From Devosia oryziradicis (GTDB lineage: Bacteria; Pseudomonadota; Alphaproteobacteria; Rhizobiales; Devosiaceae), in the NCBI RefSeq assembly GCF_016698645.1, contig NZ_CP068047.1, positions 1-64,000 on the forward strand: DNA of 64,000 bases. Direction: 5' to 3'. The position numbers and the translations under genes are program-made. Shown piece after piece: positions 16,461 through 25,409 of the stretch; within the stretch, counting starts at the first letter, position 1; each line of letters starts with the position of its first letter. Under the pieces are notes generated by a model that saw only the letters and a program-made list of their open reading frames with translations, ran no database searches and was not told where the DNA came from.

Positions 16461-17081
16461 ATGAACGATACGCTTGTCCCCGTGTTCGACCTTGGCGGCG
16501 TGTTCGTCGACTGGAATCCGATGTACCTGTTCCGCAAGCTCTTCGACACCGAGGAGGATGCGCAGTGGTTTCAGGACAATATCTGCACCCTGGCCTGGAA
16601 CCTCGAATTCGACGCCGGCGAGATCTATTCGGAAGGCGTGGCCAAGCTCATCACCCGCTTTCCCAGATATTGGCGCGAAATCCAGGCCTATGACCTGCGC
16701 TGGAAGGAAACGCTGGGCGAATTCATCCAGGGTACGATCGATATCCACAACGAGCTGATCGAGCAGGATATCCCGACCTTTGCCATCACCAACTTCTCCT
16801 GGGAGAAGTGGATCAGCTGCCTGGGTGAATGGCCGTTCCTCGAAAAGTTCGACGGCGTGATCGTTTCGGGTCTCGAGGGCCTGGTGAAGCCCGACCCGCG
16901 CCTCTACCGCGTCTTCTGCGAGCGCTATTCGCTGGCGCCCGACAATTGCGTGTTCATCGACGACAGCGAACAGAACATCGTCGCGGCGCGCAAATACGGC
17001 ATGAAGGGCATCCACTTCAAGGATCCTGCGGCGCTGCGGCAAGAGCTGATCGGTCTGGGGCTACCGCTCAAGGCGAAGTAG
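16461..17081 (+). CDS. HAD-superfamily hydrolase
   Basis: The 206-residue cytoplasmic hydrolase is of the haloacid dehalogenase type. Motif I is VFDLGGVFVDW (nucleophile Asp10; the usual second Asp is Gly, as in YihX/epoxide-hydrolase-N-like members). Motif II is in FAITNFS, motif III Lys in GLVKPDPRLY, and motif IV is CVFIDDSEQN. A helical cap lies between motifs I and II. Substrates may be sugar phosphates or small halo-acids, but cannot be assigned. ATG 16461 is preferred to GTG 16455. A large palindrome separates it from upp. Confidence 0.85.
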   Translation: MNDTLVPVFDLGGVFVDWNPMYLFRKLFDTEEDAQWFQDNICTLAWNLEFDAGEIYSEGVAKLITRFPRYWREIQAYDLRWKETLGEFIQGTIDIHNELIEQDIPTFAITNFSWEKWISCLGEWPFLEKFDGVIVSGLEGLVKPDPRLYRVFCERYSLAPDNCVFIDDSEQNIVAARKYGMKGIHFKDPAALRQELIGLGLPLKAK

Positions 17082-17087
17082 GCGACT

Positions 17088-17217
17088 TTACCTCGCCCCT
17101 CCGGGGAGAGGTCGGCGGCGCAGCCGCCGGGTGAGGGGACTTTACTGGGTGAGGTGTGCGCGGAGAGACCCCTCACCCGACCCTGCGGGTCGACCTCTCC
17201 CCGGAGGGGCGAGGTAA
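17088..17217. repeat. Perfect 27-bp inverted repeat with nested palindromes between HAD gene and upp
   Basis: 17088-17114 and 17191-17217 are perfect reverse complements (27 bases). Inside them, 17129-17138 pairs with 17170-17179, and smaller palindromes occur near 17113-17128 and 17180-17193. It lies between two convergent genes and would make a bidirectional terminator-like hairpin, but it is larger than a simple terminator. It resembles the GC-rich intergenic repeats elsewhere in the window, though in a different sequence family. Confidence 0.85.
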
Positions 17218-17227
17218 GAACTGGACC

Positions 17228-17857
17228 CTACTTCGTGCCGTACATGCGGTCGCCCGCATCGCCCAGACCCGGGACGATATAGCCCTTGTCGTTGAGATGG
17301 CTGTCGATCGATGCGGTAAACACCGGCACGTCGGGGTGGGCCTTGGTGAAGTTCGCCACGCCTTCTGGGGCCGCGAGCAGGCACAGGAAGCGGATATTGT
17401 TGGCGCCGCGTTCCTTGAGCTTTTCGATCGCCGCCGTCGCCGAATTGCCGGTGGCCAGCATCGGGTCGACGACGATGATCAGGCGATCTTCCAGGTTCGA
17501 CGGCGCCTTGAAGTAATACTCCACCGGCTCCAGCGTCTCGTGATCGCGATAGATGCCGATATGGGCGACGCGGGCGGCGGGGACCAGATCGAGCATGCCG
17601 TCGAGCAGGCCGTTGCCGGCGCGCAGAATCGAGGCAAAGACCAGCTTCTTGCCCTTGATGGCAGGGCTGTCCATCTGCGCCATTGGCGTCTCGATCGGGA
17701 TCATTTCGAGTTCGAGATCGCGCGTCACCTCGTAGCACATCAGGTGGGCAATCTCGCGCAGCAGGCGCCGGAAACCGGCGATCGAGGTCTCCTTGTTGCG
17801 CATGATGGTGAGCTTGTGCTGGATCAGCGGGTGATCGATGACGGTGACGTTGCTCAT
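17228..17857 (-). CDS. upp: Uracil phosphoribosyltransferase
   Basis: The 209-residue enzyme makes UMP from uracil and PRPP, salvaging the base released by pyrimidine nucleoside phosphorylase. The PRPP loop [14 protein letters not shown] and the C-terminal uracil-binding segment [17 protein letters not shown] are clear. ATG 17857 ([16 protein letters not shown]) matches the family start; the frame is open to 17938, but that would overlap deoB. It is the last gene of the nucleoside unit, 19 bases after deoB. Confidence 0.96.
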   Translation of the reverse strand: MSNVTVIDHPLIQHKLTIMRNKETSIAGFRRLLREIAHLMCYEVTRDLELEMIPIETPMAQMDSPAIKGKKLVFASILRAGNGLLDGMLDLVPAARVAHIGIYRDHETLEPVEYYFKAPSNLEDRLIIVVDPMLATGNSATAAIEKLKERGANNIRFLCLLAAPEGVANFTKAHPDVPVFTASIDSHLNDKGYIVPGLGDAGDRMYGTK

Positions 17858-17876
17858 GGAAACCACCCTTGTTCCG

Positions 17877-19094
17877 CTACAGGAAGGACTTGCCGTGGCG
17901 GCCGGGCGCGAGGCCGAGCCAGTGGGCAATACTTTCACCTATATCAGCGAACGTCGTGCGAATGCCAATCTCGCCTTGTGACAGGCTTGGGGAAAAGACC
18001 AGGATCGGCACCTGTTCACGCGTGTGATCGGTGCCCGGCCAGGTCGGATCGTTGCCATGGTCGGCGGTCAGCACCAGCAGGTCGTCATGGCGCATCTTGG
18101 CAATGGCTTCGGGCAACCTCGTATCGAAATATTCGAGGGCCGCGGCATAGCCCGGCACGTCGCGGCGGTGGCCATACTCACTGTCGAAATCGACGAAGTT
18201 GGTCATGATGAAAGCGTTGTCGGCGGCCATTTCCATGGCATCGAGCGTTTTGTCGAAGAGCTGCGGGAGACCGGTGCCCTTGATCTTGTGGGTTACGCCA
18301 TGGCCGGCATAGATGTCGGAAATCTTGCCGATGGCATAGACCTGATTGCCGGCCGCCTGGTTGCGGTCCAGCAGGGTCGGCTCGGGCGGCGCGATGGCGA
18401 AGTCGCGACGATTGCCGGTGCGCTTGAAGCTGGTCGCATCGTCGCCGACGAAGGGACGCGCGATGACGCGACCAATCATCAGCGGCGCAGTCAGCTCGAA
18501 GGCAATCTGGCAGATTTCATAGAGGCGTTCGAGGCCGAAGGCGCCCTCGTGCGCCGCGATCTGGAACACGCTGTCGATCGAGGTGTAGCAGATGGGCTTG
18601 CCCGTGCGGATGCTCTCTTCGCCCAGCGCCGCGATGATGTCGGTGCCCGAGGCATGCTTGTCGCCGAGGATGCCGGGGAGCTTGGCCCTGCTGACGAATT
18701 CGGCGATCAGGTCGGGCGGAAAGGTCGGCTCGGATTGCGGAAAGTAGCCCCAGTCGAAGGGAACCGGCACGCCGGCAATCTCCCAATGGCCCGACGGCGT
18801 GTCCTTGCCGCGCGACACTTCACGGCCAACACCGAAGCGGCCGCCTTTCGCGGTGGCAGAAAGACCCGGCGGCAGGGTGCCGGTCGATAGCTTGATGGCG
18901 GCGCCAATGCCTAGGGCGTCCATATTGGGTACGTTGAGCGGACCGGAGCGCAGGCCATCGCGATCGGCCCGGCCGGCGGCTGCCCATTCAGCAATATGGC
19001 CGAAGGTGTTGGAGCCCGTATCGCCATATTTGTCGGCGTCAGGTGCGCCGCCGATGCCGACGCTGTCGAGAATGCAGAGAATGGCGCGTGGCAT
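17877..19094 (-). CDS. deoB: Phosphopentomutase
   Basis: The 405-residue enzyme interconverts ribose- or deoxyribose-1-phosphate and the 5-phosphates, linking nucleoside phosphorylases to DeoC. It belongs to the alkaline-phosphatase superfamily with two metal ions. The metal-site segments [16 protein letters not shown] near the start, and [19 protein letters not shown] with HTREQVP near the end, are intact. ATG 19094 ([13 protein letters not shown]) is the natural start. It follows deoA by 39 bases. Confidence 0.96.
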   Translation of the reverse strand: MPRAILCILDSVGIGGAPDADKYGDTGSNTFGHIAEWAAAGRADRDGLRSGPLNVPNMDALGIGAAIKLSTGTLPPGLSATAKGGRFGVGREVSRGKDTPSGHWEIAGVPVPFDWGYFPQSEPTFPPDLIAEFVSRAKLPGILGDKHASGTDIIAALGEESIRTGKPICYTSIDSVFQIAAHEGAFGLERLYEICQIAFELTAPLMIGRVIARPFVGDDATSFKRTGNRRDFAIAPPEPTLLDRNQAAGNQVYAIGKISDIYAGHGVTHKIKGTGLPQLFDKTLDAMEMAADNAFIMTNFVDFDSEYGHRRDVPGYAAALEYFDTRLPEAIAKMRHDDLLVLTADHGNDPTWPGTDHTREQVPILVFSPSLSQGEIGIRTTFADIGESIAHWLGLAPGRHGKSFL

Positions 19095-19133
19095 GAGAGA
19101 CTCCTGATTCAGGTCTACCACCGGTTGGTTTTG

Positions 19134-20453
19134 TTAGCTCGGCGAAATGGTGTCGGCGATCAGCGGAAAATCGGGCACGCTGTGGCCGAGGCGATAAGCG
19201 GATTTGAGGCGGGCTTCGGCGTCGGCGGCAGTGGCCTCGTCGCGCGCATGGATGCGGGCGATCGGCGTTTGGGCGTCGACCGTGGCCCCGAGACCCAGCA
19301 GGCGGTCGAAGCCTACCGTGTGGTCGATGGTATCGGTGGGCATGGCGCGGCCGCCGCCCAGGGCGACGACGGCCATGCCGACGCCGCGGGTGTCGATCTC
19401 GGCAATAGTCCCCTGCCCCATGGCGAAGACGTCGCGAATAACAGGGGCGGGCGCCAGATGGCGATCCATGTTCTCGACGAAATCGGCGGGACCGCCGAGG
19501 GCCGCGACCATGCGGCTGAAACGTTCGGTCGCGCTTCCATTGTCGAGGGCATGGTCGACCATGCGCCGGGCCTGGGTGACGTCGGCCGCGACGCCGGTCA
19601 TTGCAGCAACCTCGGCGCAAAGGGCCAGCGTCACCTCGCGCAGGCGCGCATCCTGGTGTCTGCCGGTGAGGAAGTCGACGGCGTTGCGGACTTCGAGGCC
19701 GTTTCCAGCGGCACTGGCCAGCGGCTCGTTCATGTCGGTAATAACAGCGCCGGTCTTGAGGCCGGCGCCGTTGGCGACCTCGACCAGGCTCCGGGCCAGG
19801 TCGCGCGACTTGTCCAGCGTCGGCATGAAGGCACCAGAGCCGGTCTTGACGTCGAGGATCAGCGCGCCGAGACCGGCCGCGAGTTTCTTGGAGAGGATCG
19901 AAGCTGTTATCAGCGGTATGGATTCGACCGTGCCGGTGACGTCGCGGATGGCGTAGAGCGTCTTGTCGGCCGGAGCGAGGTCAGCGGTCTGGCCGATAAT
20001 GGCGCAGCCGGCTTCCTTCACCACTTTGCGGAACAGCGCATTATCGGGGCAGGTCGTATAGCCGGGGATAGCGTCGAACTTGTCGAGGGTGCCGCCGGTA
20101 TGGCCGAGGCCCCGGCCTGATATCATCGGCACGTAGATGCCGATAGCGGCCAGGATCGGCGCCAGCATCAGCGAGACGTTGTCGCCGACACCACCGGTGG
20201 AATGCTTGTCGGCGACGGGGCCGTCGAGGTCGGACCAATCGAGCACCGTCCCACTGTCGCGCATGGCCACGGTCAGCGCCACGCGCTCGGGCATGGTCAT
20301 GTCCTGGAAGTAGACCGCCATGGCAAAGGCCGCGGCCTGAGCGTGGGAGACTGCGCCCTGGGCGAAGCCGGCGATGAAGTCGGCGATTTCGGCAGGGGCA
20401 AGGGCTTCGCCGTTGCGCTTCTTGAGGATGATTTCTTGGGGGAGGAAGACCAT
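19134..20453 (-). CDS. deoA: Thymidine phosphorylase
   Basis: The 439-residue enzyme splits thymidine (and deoxyuridine) with phosphate into base and deoxyribose-1-phosphate. The nucleoside phosphorylase family signature [17 protein letters not shown] is present, with the phosphate-binding KHSTGGVGD loop and the C-terminal pyrimidine phosphorylase domain (about 350-430). ATG 20453 has a GGAGG-like site. A 154-base gap with a paired palindrome separates it from the upstream ALDH gene, but all genes remain in one direction. Confidence 0.96.
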   Translation of the reverse strand: MVFLPQEIILKKRNGEALAPAEIADFIAGFAQGAVSHAQAAAFAMAVYFQDMTMPERVALTVAMRDSGTVLDWSDLDGPVADKHSTGGVGDNVSLMLAPILAAIGIYVPMISGRGLGHTGGTLDKFDAIPGYTTCPDNALFRKVVKEAGCAIIGQTADLAPADKTLYAIRDVTGTVESIPLITASILSKKLAAGLGALILDVKTGSGAFMPTLDKSRDLARSLVEVANGAGLKTGAVITDMNEPLASAAGNGLEVRNAVDFLTGRHQDARLREVTLALCAEVAAMTGVAADVTQARRMVDHALDNGSATERFSRMVAALGGPADFVENMDRHLAPAPVIRDVFAMGQGTIAEIDTRGVGMAVVALGGGRAMPTDTIDHTVGFDRLLGLGATVDAQTPIARIHARDEATAADAEARLKSAYRLGHSVPDFPLIADTISPS

Positions 20454-20486
20454 GGGTGGGCTTTCTGCGGCCGGTGTTTGTTGCTG

Positions 20487-20601
20487 CACCCCCTCCTAGC
20501 CTCCCCCATCGAGGGGGAGGTATCTCTCCACTCGTTGGGCTCGATCCAGTCCACCCACCGGGCGGCACCTCCCCCTTGATGGGGGAGGTTGGGAGGGGGT
20601 G
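20487..20601. repeat. Paired GC-rich palindrome (CCTCCCCC family)
   Basis: The 35 bases at 20487-20521 are nearly the reverse complement of 20567-20601, and each arm also holds an inner hairpin (CCTCCCCCATCGAGGGGGAGG type). The same sequence family recurs at 35488-35600. It lies between the ALDH gene and deoA, so transcription of deoA, deoB and upp must pass it or start anew. Confidence 0.85.
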
Positions 20602-20607
20602 ATGGGC

Positions 20608-22974
20608 TTAAGCCCCGTACGGAATCCAGACGTTCTTGACCTGCGTGGCGCGAGCCAGGAAGTAGTCGCCCTCGAAGCGGCGATCGGCCAGATCGTAGTT
20701 CAGTCCACGCGTGGTCCAGGTCTGCTTGAGGTTGGTGACCGAGGCCTTTTCGACCATCGTCGAGGCCTCGGCCGAACCGGCAAACCACAGGGCGTCGACG
20801 CCGTCGTGTTCGGCCAGCGTCTTGGCCAGGGCCACGCTGTCACCGGTGACGATGTTGATCACGCCCGAGGGTACGTCTGACGTTTCGATGACCTGATAGA
20901 GGTCGGTTACGCTCAGCGGCGACTGGCTGGATGGCACCAGAACCACCGGATTGCCCATGGCCAAAGCCGGGGCGATGAGCGCAATGGAGCCGAGCAGCGG
21001 CCGCGCCGATGGGGCGACGATGCCCATGACGCCGAGCGGCTCGACCATGGCGGCGGCGACAGCGCGGAGCGGCGGATTGTGCACGGCTCCGTCATACTTG
21101 TCGGCCCAGCCGGCAAAGGCGAAGAGACGTTCGACCGACAGGGCCACTTCGTCGGCCCCGTCCTCGCCGGTCTGCGCCTTGATGCGGGCGGCGAATTCGT
21201 CGCGGCGATAGTCGAGGTTTTCGGCAAGGAAGTAGAGGATTTGCGCACGCGAATGGGCTGCCGTGGTCGACCAGCCGAGCGCCGCACGGGCGGCTTCGAC
21301 GGCGTTGCGGATGTCCTTGCGATTGCCGTCGCCGACTTCGCCGATCAGCTTGCCCGAGGGGTCGAGCACGGCGCGGGAATAGCCGCTATCCGGGCGGGCC
21401 TGCTTGCCGCCGATATACATCTTGGCGGTCTGGTCGAGATGGCTGTCGTCGAGCGGATTGGCCGCCTTGGCGGCGACGACCTTAGCGGCGGGAGCGGGCT
21501 TTAGCTCCTTTTCCCACGCGGGCTTGAGATAGCTGGCCATACCTTCGCGGCCACCCTCGCGGCCGAAGCCGCTTTCCTTATAGCCGCCGAAGCCGACGGC
21601 CGCGTCAAAATTGTTGGTGCCGTTAATCCAGACCACGCCGGCCTTGATCTTGGGCGCGATATCGAGGGCGAGATTGATGTTCTCGCTCCAGATGGTCGCG
21701 GCCAGCCCATACTTGGTGTTGTTGGCCAAAGCCACGGCTTCCTCTGGCGTGCGAAAGCTCATGGCGACCAACACCGGTCCGAAGATTTCCTCGGCAACGA
21801 GCGTATTGGCGGGCGAGACATTGGTGACCAAAGCCGGCTTGAGGAAGCAACCCTTTGCCGGCACCGACCCATCGGCCTCATAGATGACAGCGCCTTCGGC
21901 GGCGCCGCGCTTCATCAGGTCCTTGATGCGCTCGACCTGCACCGGGGCAACCAGCGCGCCAATGTCCACCGACTTGTCGAGCGGATCGCCGACGCGCAGG
22001 CTCTTCATGCGCGTCTTGAGCTTGGCGATGAAGCGTTCCTCGATGCTCTCCTGCACCAGCAGGCGGGAGCCGGCGCAGCAGACCTGGCCCTGATTGAACC
22101 AGATGGCATCGACCAGGCCCTCGATGGCGCTGTCGATATCGGCGTCCTCGAAGACGATGTAGGGCGACTTGCCGCCTAGCTCGAGGCTCAATCCCTTGCC
22201 GGAGCCGGCCGTGGCGGCCCGGATAATCTTGCCGACTTCGGTCGAGCCGGTGAAGGCGATCTTATCGATATCAGGGTGGGTGACGATGGCGGCGCCGGTA
22301 TCGCCCTCACCCGTCACGATGTTCACAACACCCTTGGGCAGGCCGACGCGGTCGCAGATTTCGGCGAACAGCAAGGCGGTCAGCGAGGTGAATTCGGCTG
22401 GCTTGAGCACCACCGTGTTGCCCGCGGCCAGCGCCGGGGCGATCTTCCAGGCCAGCATCAGCAGCGGGAAGTTCCACGGGATGATCTGACCGCAAACGCC
22501 ATAGGGCACGGCGTCGGGAAATTCGCGGCTCAGATGCTGGGCCCAGCCGGCATGGTGGTAGAAGTGGCGGGCAACCAAGGGAATATCGATGTCGCGGCTT
22601 TCGCGGATCGGCTTGCCATTGTCGAGGCTCTCGAGCACCGAGAACAGCCGGCTGTGCTTCTGGATGGCGCGGGCGATGGCGTAGAGGTATTTTCCGCGCT
22701 CGTAGCCGGACAGGGCCGACCAGGTCTCGAAGGCCGATCGAGCCGCCTTGACCGCGGCGTCGACGTCTTCCGCCGTGCCATCGGTGATGTCCGCAAGCTT
22801 GTCACCGCTCGCCGGGTTGTCGCTGGCAAAGGTCTTGCCCGGCTTGGTCCATTTTCCATCGATGAAATGGCCGAACTTGCGGCCATGGCTATCGAGCCAG
22901 GCAATGGCTTGCTCCGGCGCCTCGGGGGCCGGGCCGTAATCGAGCGACTGGAAGATTTGCGCGATCTTGTTCAT
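20608..22974 (-). CDS. Tandem aldehyde dehydrogenase: active N-terminal domain fused to a degenerate second ALDH domain
   Basis: The 788-residue protein is about 1.6 times normal ALDH length. Residues 1-490 form a complete NAD(P)-dependent ALDH, with the catalytic Cys299 in FNQGQVCCAGSR, general-base Glu265 in LELGGKSP and PWNFP. An Ala/Lys-rich linker (about 490-515) leads to a second ALDH-like part (515-788). That part has the N-terminal and cofactor-fold features (GVMGIVAPSARPLL, GVINIVTGD) but stops before, or lacks, the catalytic Cys. It sits between deoC and deoA. DeoC releases acetaldehyde, so I infer it oxidises acetaldehyde to acetate. Start ATG 22974 has a strong GGAGGAAA site. Confidence 0.88.
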   Translation of the reverse strand: MNKIAQIFQSLDYGPAPEAPEQAIAWLDSHGRKFGHFIDGKWTKPGKTFASDNPASGDKLADITDGTAEDVDAAVKAARSAFETWSALSGYERGKYLYAIARAIQKHSRLFSVLESLDNGKPIRESRDIDIPLVARHFYHHAGWAQHLSREFPDAVPYGVCGQIIPWNFPLLMLAWKIAPALAAGNTVVLKPAEFTSLTALLFAEICDRVGLPKGVVNIVTGEGDTGAAIVTHPDIDKIAFTGSTEVGKIIRAATAGSGKGLSLELGGKSPYIVFEDADIDSAIEGLVDAIWFNQGQVCCAGSRLLVQESIEERFIAKLKTRMKSLRVGDPLDKSVDIGALVAPVQVERIKDLMKRGAAEGAVIYEADGSVPAKGCFLKPALVTNVSPANTLVAEEIFGPVLVAMSFRTPEEAVALANNTKYGLAATIWSENINLALDIAPKIKAGVVWINGTNNFDAAVGFGGYKESGFGREGGREGMASYLKPAWEKELKPAPAAKVVAAKAANPLDDSHLDQTAKMYIGGKQARPDSGYSRAVLDPSGKLIGEVGDGNRKDIRNAVEAARAALGWSTTAAHSRAQILYFLAENLDYRRDEFAARIKAQTGEDGADEVALSVERLFAFAGWADKYDGAVHNPPLRAVAAAMVEPLGVMGIVAPSARPLLGSIALIAPALAMGNPVVLVPSSQSPLSVTDLYQVIETSDVPSGVINIVTGDSVALAKTLAEHDGVDALWFAGSAEASTMVEKASVTNLKQTWTTRGLNYDLADRRFEGDYFLARATQVKNVWIPYGA

Positions 22975-23001
22975 TCGTTTCCTCCGGGTCCGTGCAGCGG
23001 A

Positions 23002-23087
23002 CCTCGTGGTTCGACAAGCTCACCATGAGGTCCGAACGGGTTCGGTGCCTCAGGGAGCCCTCATGGTGAGCTTGTCGAACCACGAGG
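23002..23087. repeat. Perfect 29-bp inverted repeat (TTCGACAAGCTCACCATGAGG family)
   Basis: 23002-23030 and 23059-23087 are perfect reverse complements of 29 bases around a 28-base loop. The arm contains GGTTCGACAAGCTCACCATG, a sequence common between genes in several alphaproteobacterial genera, to my knowledge. The pair lies between deoC and the ALDH gene. Two more arms of the family lie at 25307-25388. Confidence 0.9.
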
Positions 23088-23099
23088 GCGATAGGCGCC

Positions 23100-24089
23100 T
23101 TAGACCATCGGCTGGCGATAGTCGGCCGAGTAATGCCCGGTCAGCCCGTGTTCGAGCTGCCGTTCGATATCGGTCAGCAGGCTCGATGCCCCAAACCGGA
23201 ACAGATGCGGCTGCAGCCAGTGGGTGCCCAGTTCTTCCTTCATCAGCGCCATGTAGTTGAGCGCGTCCTTGGTGTGGGCAATGCCGCCGGCGGGCTTGTA
23301 GCCGATCTCGATGCCGGTTTCCTCGGCGAACCAGCGGATCATGCGGATCATGGTCAGCGAGGTCACGAGGTTGGCGTTGACCTTTTCCTTGCCGGTCGAG
23401 GTCTTGATGAAGTCCGCACCGGCCAGCATGCACACCAGGCTCGCCTTGGCGATATTGGTCTGGGTGGCGAGTTCACCGGTGCCCAGGATGGTCTTGATAT
23501 GGGCGTCGCCGCAGGCTTTGCGGAAGGCTTTGACCTGGTCGTAGAGCGCCTGCCAGTCGCCGCGCAAAACCATGCCGCGCTCGATGACGATGTCGATCTC
23601 CTTGGCCCCGTCGGCCACCGACATCTCGATTTCCTTGATCTTGGTTTCCACGGGCGCCAGGCCATGCGGGAAGGCGGTGGAGACCGCCGCGACCGGAATG
23701 CCGGTACCCTCGAGCGCGTTCACCGCTGTCTTGACGAAGGTATGGTAGACGCAGACGGCGCCGGGCAGGATGCGCAGGTTGCCGACGCCGAGGTTGTCGA
23801 GAATGTCGGAGCGCAAAGGATGCCGCGCCTTGGCGCAGAGGCGCTCGACCCGGCCATCCGTATCGTCGGAATTGAGCGTGGTGAGGTCGATCAACGTAAT
23901 GGCCTTGAGCAGCCAGGCGAGCTGATAGTCCTTCTTGACGGTGCGGCGCGCGCCGATGCTGCCGGCGCGGCGTTCCAGCGCCGATCGGTTCATGCGCACA
24001 CGTTCGACCCAGTCTAGATCGAGCGGATAGCCCGGATTGCGCTTGTGCGGCGTTTCGGTGTGCTTGGTATCGACGACCCTCAGGCTCAT
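23100..24089 (-). CDS. deoC: Deoxyribose-phosphate aldolase
   Basis: The 329-residue class I aldolase cleaves 2-deoxyribose-5-phosphate to glyceraldehyde-3-phosphate and acetaldehyde through a Lys Schiff base. Family motifs include the active-site strand DFIKTSTGKEKVNAN (catalytic Lys in KTSTGK), the second Lys in YKPAGGI, and EIDIVIERGM with its Asp. It is longer than E. coli DeoC (about 259) because of ~60 extra N-terminal residues, like the eukaryote-type/longer DeoC branch. ATG 24089 overlaps the PNP stop (ATGA) and has GGAGG before it. Confidence 0.95.
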   Translation of the reverse strand: MSLRVVDTKHTETPHKRNPGYPLDLDWVERVRMNRSALERRAGSIGARRTVKKDYQLAWLLKAITLIDLTTLNSDDTDGRVERLCAKARHPLRSDILDNLGVGNLRILPGAVCVYHTFVKTAVNALEGTGIPVAAVSTAFPHGLAPVETKIKEIEMSVADGAKEIDIVIERGMVLRGDWQALYDQVKAFRKACGDAHIKTILGTGELATQTNIAKASLVCMLAGADFIKTSTGKEKVNANLVTSLTMIRMIRWFAEETGIEIGYKPAGGIAHTKDALNYMALMKEELGTHWLQPHLFRFGASSLLTDIERQLEHGLTGHYSADYRQPMV

Positions 24090-24880
24090 AGCTCCTCCAC
24101 TAGCGCGGGTATCAGCTTTTTCAGCTTGTCCGCGCCCTGCACTGCCATGGTCTTGGTGTGCTCATGGCTGATGTTCTCGGTCGACAGGCCCGCGCCCATA
24201 TTGGTGATGGACGAGCAGGCCCAGACCTTCATGCCAAGGAAACGTCCCAGGATCACTTCGGGTGCCGTCGACATGCCCACGGCGTTGGCACCCAGGCGAA
24301 TGGCCATCTGGATTTCGGCGACCGTTTCGAAGCTCGGGCCGGAATACCAGAGGTAGATGCCCTCGCCGAGGCGGATATCGAGTTTCTCGGCCAGGCCCTG
24401 CGCCTTGGCGCGCAGGTCGGGGGCATAGCAGCCGACCATGTTCACAAAGCGGCGGTCGGTCGGTTCGCCGATCAATGGGTTCATGCCGGCATAGTTGATG
24501 TGATCGGAGATCAGCATCAGGTCTCCCGGGCGGAAGCGTTCGTCGAGCGAGCCCGCCGAATTGGTCAGCAGCAGCGTCTGCGCCCCCAGTTCGGCCATGG
24601 CCTCCAGCGCCGGGCGCATGGCCGCGGCATTGCCATGTTCGTAATAATGCTCGCGGCCGGTAAGAATGGCGACGCGCTTGCCGCCCATGCTGCCGATCAG
24701 GAGGTCCCGGCCATGGCCGGAGACGCCGCCGCCGGGGAAGCCCTTGAGCTCGGAATAGGGGATGGCGACCTTGTCGCCAAGCAGGTCGCCAATACCAGAC
24801 AGGCCCGAGCCGAGAACGATGGCAGCCGCGATGGGCTCCTTGCCTGCGATCTTCTGGATGGTCTTGGATGCTTTGGTCAT
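24086..24880 (-). CDS. punA: Purine-nucleoside phosphorylase (trimeric PunA type)
   Basis: The 264-residue enzyme cleaves inosine, guanosine and their deoxy forms with phosphate. Visible features are the phosphate-binding start VLGSGLSGIGD, GREHYYEHG, NSAGSLDERFRPGDLM, and the purine site YSGPSFETVAEI with a downstream Asn in ITNMGAG. These place it in the trimeric low-molecular-mass family, not in the hexameric DeoD family. ATG 24880 overlaps the cdd stop. The frame is open upstream to 25021 inside cdd, which is not credible. Confidence 0.94.
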   Translation of the reverse strand: MTKASKTIQKIAGKEPIAAAIVLGSGLSGIGDLLGDKVAIPYSELKGFPGGGVSGHGRDLLIGSMGGKRVAILTGREHYYEHGNAAAMRPALEAMAELGAQTLLLTNSAGSLDERFRPGDLMLISDHINYAGMNPLIGEPTDRRFVNMVGCYAPDLRAKAQGLAEKLDIRLGEGIYLWYSGPSFETVAEIQMAIRLGANAVGMSTAPEVILGRFLGMKVWACSSITNMGAGLSTENISHEHTKTMAVQGADKLKKLIPALVEEL

Positions 24881-25287
24881 TTGGGCAGGTATTCCGGTCC
24901 GAAAGAATGCGGCAGCAATTGTTCGAGCGTGCAGACCAGCGGTTCGCCTTCCACGCCGTGCGAAATGACCGGCACGGTCAAATCGGCGAATTCGCGGATG
25001 CGTTGTCTGCATCCGCCACAAGGCGTGACAGGGGACGAGCCGGGGCCGGTGACATAGATGCGGGTGATGCGCTTGCCGCCACCGGCAATCATGGCCGCGA
25101 TGGCGGAAGCTTCGGCGCAGTTGCCGACGGGATAGGCGGCGTTCTCGATATTGCAGCCCGAATAGATCTTGCCGTCATCGGCGAGGATCGCAGCCCCAAC
25201 GGTGAAGCGCGAATAGGGCGCATAGGCCTTGGCGCGAATGGCTTCGGCGGCCTTGAACAAGGCCTGGTCGGTCGGGGTTTTGGGCAT
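24877..25287 (-). CDS. cdd: Cytidine deaminase
   Basis: The 136-residue homotetramer-type enzyme converts (deoxy)cytidine to (deoxy)uridine. The zinc site is NCAEASAI (Cys and the proton-shuttle Glu) and PCGGCRQ (two Cys), and the substrate-binding segment is CNIENAAYP. It is the first enzyme gene after the nucleoside importer genes, separated from them by a repeat-bearing 122-base gap. Its stop overlaps the PNP start. Confidence 0.96.
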   Translation of the reverse strand: MPKTPTDQALFKAAEAIRAKAYAPYSRFTVGAAILADDGKIYSGCNIENAAYPVGNCAEASAIAAMIAGGGKRITRIYVTGPGSSPVTPCGGCRQRIREFADLTVPVISHGVEGEPLVCTLEQLLPHSFGPEYLPK

Positions 25288-25306
25288 GCGAAGTCCTATC
25301 AGTAGA

Positions 25307-25388
25307 CCTCATCCTGAGCCTGTCGAAGGACGAGGTCGTGGCGAGATCGGTGCACCCGACCCTGTGGTTCGACAAGCTCACCATGAGG
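25307..25388. repeat. Two arms of the TTCGACAAGCTCACCATGAGG repeat family
   Basis: 25307-25335 (CCTCATCCTGAGCCTGTCGA onward) and 25363-25388 (TGTGGTTCGACAAGCTCACC onward) form an imperfect hairpin and resemble the perfect 29-bp pair at 23002-23087. They fill most of the gap between the second permease gene and cdd. Confidence 0.8.
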
Positions 25389-25409
25389 TCTCAGATGGGT
25401 CGTCGAGCG

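Noticed and set aside
17088..25388. Possible CRISPR arrays among the intergenic repeats
   Set aside because: Repeats are paired inverted arms, not regularly spaced direct repeats with unique spacers, and no cas genes are present.
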